13,897 nt of DNA. It comes from an uncultured Pelagibacteraceae bacterium. GTDB taxonomy: Bacteria; Pseudomonadota; Alphaproteobacteria; Pelagibacterales; Pelagibacteraceae. The stretch lies in the NCBI GenBank assembly GCA_902513415.1, contig CABXMS010000015.1, positions 1 through 13,897 of the forward strand, in the 5' to 3' direction. Shown here piece after piece: positions 7,408 through 13,897 of the stretch (the first letter of the stretch is position 1; each line of letters starts with the position of its first letter). A model generated the notes under the pieces. The model was not told where the DNA came from. It ran no database searches and was given only the letters and a program-made list of their open reading frames with translations. A program made the translations under genes and the position numbers.

Positions 7408-8552
7408 AATTAAAAGTTTTGCAAGTTATTCCAAGGTTGGGAAATGGAGGAGCTGAGACAGGCTGCTATGATCTTGCACATTACTTACATGAAAATAATT
7501 GTTTATCATATATCGTAACCAGCGGGGGCGAGTTAACTCAATATATAAACAAAAAAAAGGTTAAGTTAATTAGACTTCCAGTTCAAAGTAAAAATCCAAT
7601 ATTAATTTTATTAAACACGATTATATTAACTATATTAATATTAATATTAAATATAGATATTGTTCATGCTAGAAGTAGAGCTCCAGCCTGGTCTTGTTTA
7701 ATAGCAACTAAAATTACGAGAAGAAAATTTGTTACTACTTTTCATGGTACTTACAATTTTAATTCATCGATAAAAAAATTTTATAATTCTGTTATGGTTA
7801 GATCAGATCTAATTATAGCAGGTTCAAATTTTATTTTTTCACATATCAAAGATAATTATTCTATATATCTTAAACCGGAGAAAAAATTTTTAGTTATATT
7901 TAGGGGAATAAATACAGAATATTTTGATCCAAAAAAAATAAAAGAATCTGATAAGTTATTGTTAAAAAAAAAATGGAAAATCGAAAATAATAAAAAAATA
8001 ATACTTCTTCCCGGAAGACTTACATCTTGGAAAGGGCAAGAGATGTTTATAGAAGCAATTAGTAAATTAAAAAAAATTATAATTGATACAGAGTTTGTGG
8101 CAATTATTCTTGGAAGCGATCAAGGAAGAGATATTTATAAGAAAAAATTGTTGAGACTAGTAGATCAATTCAGATTGGTTAATGAAGTTAAATTTATTGA
8201 GAATATTAAATTGATGCCAATTGCATATGAAATTTCAGATATAATAGTTTCATCTTCTATTGAGCCGGAGGCATTCGGAAGAGTTTCTGTTGAAGCTCAG
8301 TCAATGGAGAAACCAATAATTGCAAGCAATATTGGTGGATCGAAAGAAACAATTATTAATGAAAAAACTGGTTTTTTATTTGAATCTGGAAACCCTGATA
8401 AATTATGTGAGAAAATAGCAGAAATACTTAATTTAAGTGAAGTAACTTTAAATGGCTTGGGAGCTGAAGCCAGAAAAAATGTAATTTTAAAATTTAATGT
8501 TGAAAAAATGTGTTTTTCTACTTATTCAGAGTACAAGAAACTATTTAATTAA
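7398..8552 (+). CDS. Glycosyltransferase family 4 (GT-B fold)
   Basis: A 384-residue retaining glycosyltransferase that moves a sugar from an activated donor, most likely for an envelope glycan such as lipopolysaccharide; donor and acceptor cannot be told. The N-terminal Rossmann half begins VLQVIPRLGNGGAE (7-20), with the glycine-rich acceptor-side loop typical of GT4. The C-terminal half holds LLPGRLTSWKGQE (203-215) and EPEAFGRVSVEA (289-300), the E-x7-E motif being E291 and E299. A very hydrophobic stretch at 67-88 looks like a membrane-associating segment rather than a signal peptide. The ATG lies 41 bases from the divergent hydrolase gene. The stop overlaps the thrS ATG by one base (TAATG), so it heads an operon with translation genes, an odd partner for an envelope enzyme. 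A run of ten A is at 7964-7973. Family assignment is strong, specificity unknown. Confidence 0.88.
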   Translation: MPSKLKVLQVIPRLGNGGAETGCYDLAHYLHENNCLSYIVTSGGELTQYINKKKVKLIRLPVQSKNPILILLNTIILTILILILNIDIVHARSRAPAWSCLIATKITRRKFVTTFHGTYNFNSSIKKFYNSVMVRSDLIIAGSNFIFSHIKDNYSIYLKPEKKFLVIFRGINTEYFDPKKIKESDKLLLKKKWKIENNKKIILLPGRLTSWKGQEMFIEAISKLKKIIIDTEFVAIILGSDQGRDIYKKKLLRLVDQFRLVNEVKFIENIKLMPIAYEISDIIVSSSIEPEAFGRVSVEAQSMEKPIIASNIGGSKETIINEKTGFLFESGNPDKLCEKIAEILNLSEVTLNGLGAEARKNVILKFNVEKMCFSTYSEYKKLFN

Positions 8553-10468
8553 TGCCAAATATAACTTTACCAGATGGAAATAAACTAAATTTTCAAAAGA
8601 AAGTTACAGGTTTAGAAGTCGCTGAAAAAATAAGTAAGTCACTATTAAAACAAGCTCTTATAATGAGCGTAAATGGTGAGCTAAAAGACTTAAGTTATGA
8701 AATTGAAAAAGATTGTTCGTTAGTAATTTTTACATCAAAAGATAACGAAGGTTTAGAAGCTATTAGACATGACACAACACATATTATGGCAATGGCAGTT
8801 CAGGAATTATTTCCTGGTACAAAAATTGCTATTGGTCCAGCTATTAAAGATGGTTTTTATTATGATTTTTCTAGAAAAGAACCTTTTACTCCACAAGATT
8901 TAGAAAAAATTGAAAAAAAAATGAAAGAAATTGTTGAAAAAAATGAGCCTACGCATAGAGAAGTATGGGAAAGAAAAAAAGCAAAAGATCACTACAAAAA
9001 AATAGGAGAGAAATATAAGGTTGAACTTGTGGATAGTATTCCAGAAGATCAAGAAGTTTCAATATATTATCATGGAAAATGGTATGATCTTTGTCGAGGG
9101 CCACATTTAACTTCAACTGGAAAAATTGGAAAATACTTTAAACTTACAAAAGTTTCAGGTGCTTATTGGAGAGGTGATTCAAATAATGAAATGTTACAAA
9201 GAATTTACGGAACATCATGGCCAACTAAAAAAGAACTTGATGAATATCTAATTAGAATTGAAGAGGCAGAAAAAAGAGATCATAGAAAATTAGGAAAAGA
9301 GATGGACTTATTTCATTTTAGAGAAGAAAGTCCAGGATCTGTATTTTGGCATGAAAAAGGATGGAATTTATTTCAAAAACTTATTTCTTATATGAGGGCA
9401 AAACAAAACGACTCTGGATATAATGAAATTAACACTCCAGAAATATTAGATAGATCACTTTGGGAAAAGTCGGGTCATTGGGAAAAATTTGGAGCAAATA
9501 TGTATACTTCCACAACTCCTGATGAAAAAATTTTTGCAATTAAACCAATGAACTGCCCAGGCTGTGTTCAAGTTTTTAACCAAGGTTTAAAAAGCTATAG
9601 AGATTTACCACTTAAAATGTCAGAATTTGGAAAAGTCCATCGCTACGAACCCTCAGGCGCTTTACATGGATTATTAAGAGTAAGAGCATTTACCCAGGAT
9701 GATGCTCATATTTTTTGTACCGAAGACCAAATTACTGAAGAATGTTTATCAGTTACAAATTTAATTTTAGAAATATATAAAGACCTTGGGTTTGAAAAAG
9801 TTATACTTAAATATTCCGATAGACCCGATATAAGAGTTGGAGAAGATAGTGTTTGGGACAAATCTGAATCCGCTTTGCTAAAAGCAATTAAAGCATCAAA
9901 ATTAGAATATAGTGTAAATAAAGGAGAAGGTGCATTTTATGGTCCTAAAATTGAATTTGTTTTAAGAGATGCAATCGGAAGAGATTGGCAATGCGGAACA
10001 TTGCAAGTAGACTTAAATTTACCTGATCGATTAGGAGCAACATATGTTTCAAAAGATGGATCAAAAAAAATACCTGTCATGTTGCATAGAGCTTTGTTTG
10101 GATCGCTAGAAAGATTTATAGGAATTTTAATAGAACATTATTCAGGTAAGTTACCATTTTGGATTTCGCCTCTTCAAGTAGTTGTAGTTCCTGTATCTGA
10201 TGATTTTAATTCTTACGCTGAAAAAATATATAACAAGGTAAGAAAAATTGGTATTACATGTAAGGTTGATTTAAAAAATCATAATTTGAACTACAAAATA
10301 AGGGAACACTCATTGTCAAAAGTACCAATACTATTAATTTGTGGAAAAAAAGAAGTTGACAGTGACACAGTAACTATTAGAAAGCTAGATTCAGAGAAAC
10401 AAGAAAATATGAAGATAGAAAAATTATTAAAAGATCTTTTTGCTTTAAACAAAGCTCCATCAAACTAA
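8552..10468 (+). CDS. thrS: Threonine--tRNA ligase
   Basis: Charges tRNA-Thr with threonine in the cytoplasm; class II synthetase. The 638 residues correspond closely to E. coli ThrRS (642). Domains: TGS (1-60); the second N-terminal editing domain with H73-x3-H77 and C181/H185, so proofreading of mischarged serine should work; the catalytic core with zinc ligands C335, H386 and H512; motif 2 around RYEPSGALHGLLR (364-376); motif 3 with Arg521 in LHRALFGSLERF; and the C-terminal anticodon-binding domain from about 540. The start is fixed by the TGS beginning MPNITLPDGN and by the TAATG overlap with the upstream stop. There is thus no untranslated leader, so an E. coli-style tRNA-mimicking thrS operator between the genes is not possible here. 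infC follows without a gap. Confidence 0.97.
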   Translation: MPNITLPDGNKLNFQKKVTGLEVAEKISKSLLKQALIMSVNGELKDLSYEIEKDCSLVIFTSKDNEGLEAIRHDTTHIMAMAVQELFPGTKIAIGPAIKDGFYYDFSRKEPFTPQDLEKIEKKMKEIVEKNEPTHREVWERKKAKDHYKKIGEKYKVELVDSIPEDQEVSIYYHGKWYDLCRGPHLTSTGKIGKYFKLTKVSGAYWRGDSNNEMLQRIYGTSWPTKKELDEYLIRIEEAEKRDHRKLGKEMDLFHFREESPGSVFWHEKGWNLFQKLISYMRAKQNDSGYNEINTPEILDRSLWEKSGHWEKFGANMYTSTTPDEKIFAIKPMNCPGCVQVFNQGLKSYRDLPLKMSEFGKVHRYEPSGALHGLLRVRAFTQDDAHIFCTEDQITEECLSVTNLILEIYKDLGFEKVILKYSDRPDIRVGEDSVWDKSESALLKAIKASKLEYSVNKGEGAFYGPKIEFVLRDAIGRDWQCGTLQVDLNLPDRLGATYVSKDGSKKIPVMLHRALFGSLERFIGILIEHYSGKLPFWISPLQVVVVPVSDDFNSYAEKIYNKVRKIGITCKVDLKNHNLNYKIREHSLSKVPILLICGKKEVDSDTVTIRKLDSEKQENMKIEKLLKDLFALNKAPSN

Positions 10469-11014
10469 GTGCCAGACATCAGAAAAAATTACTTTCAAAG
10501 AAGAACAAAACCTAGAGGACCAAGATCAAATTATAAAATTACATCAACAGAGGTTCAAGTTATTACAAATGATGGAGAAAATTTAGGAATTTTAAATTTA
10601 AATGAAGCTGTTGAAAAAGCAAAAGAAGAAGGTCTAGATTTAATTGAAATAGCTCCAAATGCCAGACCTCCAGTATGTAAAATAATGGATATGGGAAAAT
10701 TTAAATATGACCAACAAAAAAAAGCCAATAAAGCAAAAAAAAAACAAAAAAAAGTTGAGTTAAAGGAAATCAAACTAAGACCTGTTACGGAAGTACATGA
10801 TTATACTTTCAAAATAAAGAATGCTCAAAAATTTTTATCTAAGGGAGATAAAGTAAAGTTTACAATTAAATTTAAAGGTAGAGAATTTCAGCACTCACAT
10901 CTTGGTCGTGATCTAATGGATAAAATTAAAAAAGATATGGAACAGTTTGGACGTGTTGAACTTCATCCAAAATTTGATGGCAAACAAATGATCATGGTAA
11001 TTCAGCCAATCTAA
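10469..11014 (+). CDS. infC: Translation initiation factor IF-3
   Basis: Binds the 30S subunit, keeps the subunits apart and checks the initiator tRNA/start codon pairing. The 181 residues show the N-domain (about 20-82, with EVQVITNDGENLG and LDLIEIAPNARPPVCKIMD), a lysine-rich linker (about 82-98) and the C-domain (98-181, with GRVELHPKFDGKQM). The proposed start is GTG, directly after the thrS stop (TAAGTG); all other genes here start with ATG. An in-frame ATC lies at 10478, three codons on; rare start codons such as AUU are a known device for IF-3 autoregulation in E. coli, so ATC cannot be excluded. The linker is coded by A runs of 8, 10 and 8 (10716-10723, 10735-10744, 10746-10753). The 53-base gap to rpmI appears to hold a separate promoter. 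Confidence 0.95.
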   Translation: MPDIRKNYFQRRTKPRGPRSNYKITSTEVQVITNDGENLGILNLNEAVEKAKEEGLDLIEIAPNARPPVCKIMDMGKFKYDQQKKANKAKKKQKKVELKEIKLRPVTEVHDYTFKIKNAQKFLSKGDKVKFTIKFKGREFQHSHLGRDLMDKIKKDMEQFGRVELHPKFDGKQMIMVIQPI

Positions 11015-11027
11015 CGAATAATACTTG

Positions 11028-11056
11028 TTGTAAAATAATATTAATATTTGTATAAA
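11028..11056 (+). promoter_or_regulatory. Candidate promoter for rpmI-rplT
   Basis: In the gap after infC, TTGTAA (11028-11033, 4 of 6 to the -35 consensus) is followed after 17 bases by TATAAA (11051-11056, 5 of 6 to the -10). Transcription would start about 11062-11064, only some five bases before the rpmI ATG at 11068, giving an almost leaderless message. That would fit the lack of a Shine-Dalgarno sequence at rpmI. The region is AT-rich, so chance matches are possible. Confidence 0.35.
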
Positions 11057-11067
11057 CCCTGACAATT

Positions 11068-11274
11068 ATGCCAAAATTAAAAACCAAAAGTTCAGCTAAA
11101 AAAAGGTTTAAAATTTCAGCAAAGGGAAAAGTAATTATGGCCCAAGCTGGAAAAAGACACGGTATGATTAAGAGAACAAATTCACAAATTAGAAAACAAA
11201 GAGGCACAACTGTAATGTCAAAACAAGATAGTAAAATAGTAAAATCTTATATGCCTTACAGCTTAAGAGGTTAA
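11068..11274 (+). CDS. rpmI: Large-subunit ribosomal protein bL35
   Basis: Small basic protein of the 50S subunit. The 68 residues begin [15 protein letters not shown], the highly conserved L35 N-terminus, and contain the typical GKRHGMIKR segment (30-38); the usual family length is about 65. It follows infC after 53 bases and precedes rplT with a single base between stop and start (TAA-A-ATG), so the two ribosomal proteins are surely made from one message. No Shine-Dalgarno is evident at its start. In E. coli, L20 represses translation of this pair through folding of a long leader; a gap of 53 bases is too short for that structure, and I do not see a comparable fold. Confidence 0.97.
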   Translation: MPKLKTKSSAKKRFKISAKGKVIMAQAGKRHGMIKRTNSQIRKQRGTTVMSKQDSKIVKSYMPYSLRG

Positions 11275-11275
11275 A

Positions 11276-11632
11276 ATGGCACGAGTTAAAAGAGGAGTTA
11301 CAAGCAGAGCAAAACATAAAAAAGTATTTAAAGCAGTTAAAGGCCAGTGGGGAAGAAGAAAAAATACCATTAGAGTAGCAAGACAAGCAATGGAAAAAGC
11401 AATGCAGTATGCATATAGAGACAGAAGAAATAAAAAAAGAGAATTTAAATCTTTGTGGATACAAAGAATTAATGCCGGGGTTAGATCTGAGGGAATGACA
11501 TATTCTAAATTTATTAATGGATTAAGCAAATCTGGTATAAAATTAGATAGAAAAATTCTAGCAGAAATAGCATACGATAACCCAGAAGCCTTTAAAACAA
11601 TTGTAAAAAAAGCGCAATCAGCATTAAATTAA
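11276..11632 (+). CDS. rplT: Large-subunit ribosomal protein bL20
   Basis: Binds 23S rRNA early in 50S assembly. The 118 residues match the family length (117-119) and start [16 protein letters not shown], the signature L20 beginning. The long basic N-terminal helix is followed by the globular part containing [11 protein letters not shown] (60-70) and ending near KAQSALN. The start lies one base after the rpmI stop. After the stop come 48 bases containing a stem-loop, then pheS. Nothing is unusual in the protein itself. Confidence 0.98.
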   Translation: MARVKRGVTSRAKHKKVFKAVKGQWGRRKNTIRVARQAMEKAMQYAYRDRRNKKREFKSLWIQRINAGVRSEGMTYSKFINGLSKSGIKLDRKILAEIAYDNPEAFKTIVKKAQSALN

Positions 11633-11637
11633 TTTAA

Positions 11638-11666
11638 TCTTCGCTATTGTTTTATTTTTGCGAAGA
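11638..11666 (+). promoter_or_regulatory. Stem-loop between rplT and pheS
   Basis: TCTTCGC (11638-11644) pairs perfectly with GCGAAGA (11660-11666) around a U-rich 15-base loop, ending 14 bases before the pheS ATG. No run of T follows the stem, so it is not a standard rho-independent terminator; it could be an RNA-processing or stabilising element, or part of an attenuator for pheST. A tiny frame from TTG at 11647 (ten codons, including Phe-Tyr-Phe, stop at 11677-11679) lies in the loop and 3' arm. The pairing is plain in the sequence; the function is a guess. Confidence 0.45.
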
Positions 11667-11680
11667 AATAATCTGCTAAT

Positions 11681-12748
11681 ATGTCTGATATTAAAAAAAT
11701 TAAAGATGAATTTCTTTTAAAACTAAAAACAGATCTTGATGTCAATCAGGTTAATCAGATCAAAACAGACTTATTTGGAAAAAATGGCCTCATATCATCT
11801 GAGTTTAAAAAAATAGGAACTATTAATGAAAACGAAAGAAAAAAATTTGCATCAGATTTAAACACAATAAAAAATGAATTACAGAATTTAATTCAAAATA
11901 AAATCAATGAACTTGAAAAAAATGAAATAAATAAGAAGTTGGAAAAAGAACAGGTAGATATAACACTACCTGAACGTTTTTTTTCTCGAGGAAAAATTCA
12001 TCCTGTTTCACAAGTTATTGATGAAATTTCATCATTATTTTCTGAGATAGGTTTTACCGTGGAAGAGGGACCTGATGTTGAAAATGAATACAATAATTTT
12101 TCTGCTCTTAATACCCCCGACAACCATCCAGCAAGAGACATGCATGATACATTTTATTTAGACAAAAAAAAAGAATTGCTTCTTAGAACGCATACTTCAC
12201 CAGTTCAAGTCAGAACCATGATAAAAGGTAAACCACCTTTCAAAATTATTGCTCCAGGTAGAACCTATCGATCTGATAGTGATCAAACTCATGCACCCAT
12301 GTTTCATCAGGTAGAAGGCTTGCATATAGATAGGGATATAAATATGGGACATTTAAAAGGATGTCTAAATTATTTTATAAAAGAATTTTTTGAAGTTAAC
12401 AATATTAGAATGAGATTCAGACCAAGTCACTTTCCTTTTACCGAACCTTCGGCAGAAGTTGATATTGGTTATGAAATCAAGGATGGAAAAATTGTAATTG
12501 GTGAAGGAAGCAAATGGTTAGAAATATTAGGATGTGGAATGGTACATCCAAATGTTTTAAAAAATGTCAAAGTAGATCCAAAAAAATATCAAGGATATGC
12601 ATTTGGAATTGGAATTGATAGATTGGCAATGCTTAAATATGGAATAAACGATCTTAGGGCGTTTTTCGAGTGTGATTATAGATGGCTTAACCATTTTGGT
12701 TTTGATCCCTTAGATGTACCAACAAATTACAGAGGTTTAAGCAGATGA
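11681..12748 (+). CDS. pheS: Phenylalanine--tRNA ligase, alpha subunit
   Basis: Catalytic subunit of the alpha2-beta2 class II synthetase that charges tRNA-Phe. It has 355 residues (327 in E. coli). The N-terminal part to about 95 is charged and helical, the coiled coil that contacts tRNA. Catalytic landmarks: [10 protein letters not shown] (107-116, motif 1 region), [19 protein letters not shown] (140-158), GRTYRSD followed by [14 protein letters not shown] (204-217, motif 2), and [17 protein letters not shown] (305-321, motif 3), with Ala307 at the position that contacts the phenylalanine ring. The end [15 protein letters not shown] is a short extension beyond the E. coli form. The stop TGA overlaps the pheT ATG by four bases (ATGA), implying coupled translation and balanced subunit amounts. 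Confidence 0.97.
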   Translation: MSDIKKIKDEFLLKLKTDLDVNQVNQIKTDLFGKNGLISSEFKKIGTINENERKKFASDLNTIKNELQNLIQNKINELEKNEINKKLEKEQVDITLPERFFSRGKIHPVSQVIDEISSLFSEIGFTVEEGPDVENEYNNFSALNTPDNHPARDMHDTFYLDKKKELLLRTHTSPVQVRTMIKGKPPFKIIAPGRTYRSDSDQTHAPMFHQVEGLHIDRDINMGHLKGCLNYFIKEFFEVNNIRMRFRPSHFPFTEPSAEVDIGYEIKDGKIVIGEGSKWLEILGCGMVHPNVLKNVKVDPKKYQGYAFGIGIDRLAMLKYGINDLRAFFECDYRWLNHFGFDPLDVPTNYRGLSR

Positions 12749-13897
12749 AATTAACTACAAGTTGGCTCAAACAACATCTAGATACTAAACTTAACGAAAA
12801 TCAGATTATAGATAAATTAACCGAAATTGGTCTGGAAGTTGAAAATTTAGAAAGTGAAGAAAGTAATAATGAAAATTTTATAGTTGCAAAAATCTTAACT
12901 TCCGGAAAACATCCGAATGCTGATAGATTAAAAATTTGTGAAGTAGATATAGGGCAAAAAAATCCCATTAAGGTTGTTTGTGGTGCACCGAACGCAAGAA
13001 AAGACTTGCTAACAATTTATGCGCCACCTGGATCAGTAATTCCTAAAAACCAAATGAAATTAGAGGTAAGTAAAATTAGAGGTGTTACTTCATATGGAAT
13101 GCTTTGTTCTGGTGCTGAGCTAAATATAACCGAAGATGGTGAAGGAATTATAGAATTACCTAATAACAAATTTAGTAATAAAATTGGATCTAAATATTTT
13201 CAAAAAAAAAACCTAAAAACTTTAAACCTTTCAATAACACCAAACAGACCAGACTGTTTAGGTGTAAGAGGAATAGCAAGGGATCTAGCTGCTTCTGGGT
13301 CGGGGAAATTAAAAAATTTAAATGAAGAAAATTTAAATCAAAAGAAAAAACAAAAAATAAATATAAAAATTCTGAAAGAAAAAAACCAGGCATGCACGAT
13401 GTTTGGAAGTTGCCTTATAACTGGTGTAAAAAATATAGAAAGTCCTAAATGGTTAAAAGAAAAAATTATTTCAATAGGTCAAAAACCAATATCTGCAATT
13501 GTTGATATAACAAATTACATTATGTTTGATCTGAATAGACCGCTTCATGCCTATGATGCCGATAAGATTAAAAAAGGAATCATTATAAGAAATTCAAAAA
13601 AAGGTGAATCTTTCCAAGCCTTGGACAATAAAGAATATAAGCTTTACAATGACATGTGTGTAATTTCAGATAATTCTGGAGTTCTGGGACTAGGTGGAAT
13701 TATTGGAGGCATTAGATCTGGTACAGAATTAGATACGAAAAATGTACTTCTAGAAGCGGCATACTTTAAACCTAAGTCGATAAGAAAAACTTCAAAATTA
13801 TTAAATATAGAAACAGATGCAAAATTCAGGTTTGAAAGAGGAATTGATCCTTTATCAATTGAGTTTGGATTAAGAAAGGCAGCAGAACTTATTAAAA
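12745..13897 (+). CDS. pheT: Phenylalanine--tRNA ligase, beta subunit, 5' part (continues beyond window)
   Basis: Structural and editing subunit, partner of PheS. I read 384 complete codons from ATG at 12745 to the window end; the family is about 800 residues, so rather more than half is missing. The start [13 protein letters not shown] is typical. Residues about 40-150 form the tRNA-binding domain ([15 protein letters not shown], then VVCGAPNAR). [20 protein letters not shown] lies at about 170-190. The B3/B4 editing domain follows from about 215, with [24 protein letters not shown] and LGGIIGG; the glycine segment is usually GGVMGG or close to it. The last readable part ([14 protein letters not shown]) also fits PheT. 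A run of ten A lies at 13202-13211 without breaking the frame. The four-base overlap with pheS fixes the start. Confidence 0.96.
   Translation, partial: MKLTTSWLKQHLDTKLNENQIIDKLTEIGLEVENLESEESNNENFIVAKILTSGKHPNADRLKICEVDIGQKNPIKVVCGAPNARKDLLTIYAPPGSVIPKNQMKLEVSKIRGVTSYGMLCSGAELNITEDGEGIIELPNNKFSNKIGSKYFQKKNLKTLNLSITPNRPDCLGVRGIARDLAASGSGKLKNLNEENLNQKKKQKINIKILKEKNQACTMFGSCLITGVKNIESPKWLKEKIISIGQKPISAIVDITNYIMFDLNRPLHAYDADKIKKGIIIRNSKKGESFQALDNKEYKLYNDMCVISDNSGVLGLGGIIGGIRSGTELDTKNVLLEAAYFKPKSIRKTSKLLNIETDAKFRFERGIDPLSIEFGLRKAAELIK

Noticed and set aside
10555..11529. Minus-strand frames opposite infC, rpmI and rplT
   Set aside because: Overlap fully conserved ribosomal and initiation factor genes; no independent support.
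11638..11666. Rho-independent terminator after rplT
   Set aside because: The stem is not followed by a T run; the T-rich segment is in the loop.
13190..13393. Minus-strand frame of 67 codons inside pheT
   Set aside because: The plus-strand frame reads as PheT without interruption, so this is a shadow.
1..13897. tRNA, rRNA, CRISPR array, insertion sequence, prophage or defence system
   Set aside because: Nearly all of the window is accounted for by core genes, and the short gaps hold no cloverleaf-like sequence, repeat array, transposase or terminal inverted repeats.

Overview
The window looks like a piece of an Alphaproteobacteria chromosome from the SAR11 / Pelagibacterales group. I base this on the very AT-rich sequence, the lysine/isoleucine/asparagine-rich proteins, the extreme compactness (start and stop codons touching or overlapping at most junctions, only one gap above 100 bases), the almost complete lack of Shine-Dalgarno sequences, and proteins of alphaproteobacterial character (for example a GltD starting MAEKMLKF). 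The assignment comes from pattern recognition, not a search.

Layout. (1) Bases 1-499, minus strand: 5' part of uppP (undecaprenyl-diphosphate phosphatase), cut by the window edge. (2) 500-677: divergent intergenic region with a GGTCA-N7-TGACC inverted repeat. (3) 678-6607, plus: gltD-gltB, the two subunits of glutamate synthase, overlapping by one base. (4) 6604-7356, minus: a small, very lysine-rich alpha/beta hydrolase whose stop overlaps the gltB stop. (5) 7357-7397: 41-base divergent promoter region. (6) 7398-11014, plus: a GT4-type glycosyltransferase, thrS and infC with no gaps between them. (7) 11068-11632: rpmI and rplT. (8) 11681-13897: pheS and the first 384 codons of pheT, overlapping by four bases. 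No RNA gene, mobile element, CRISPR array or long gene-free stretch is present; the longest gap is 178 bases.

Functionally, gltBD assimilates ammonium together with glutamine synthetase. The thrS-infC-rpmI-rplT-pheST block is a translation cluster (two aminoacyl-tRNA synthetases, initiation factor 3, ribosomal proteins L35 and L20) in the same order as in Escherichia coli. uppP and the glycosyltransferase belong to envelope metabolism.

The genes are ordinary core genes and I found no new defence, mobile or biosynthetic system. The points most worth a second look are regulatory: a run of twelve A at the end of gltD from which a -1 shift reads straight into gltB, a stem-loop with a tiny Phe/Tyr-containing reading frame just before pheS, the palindrome before gltD, and the unusually basic hydrolase.
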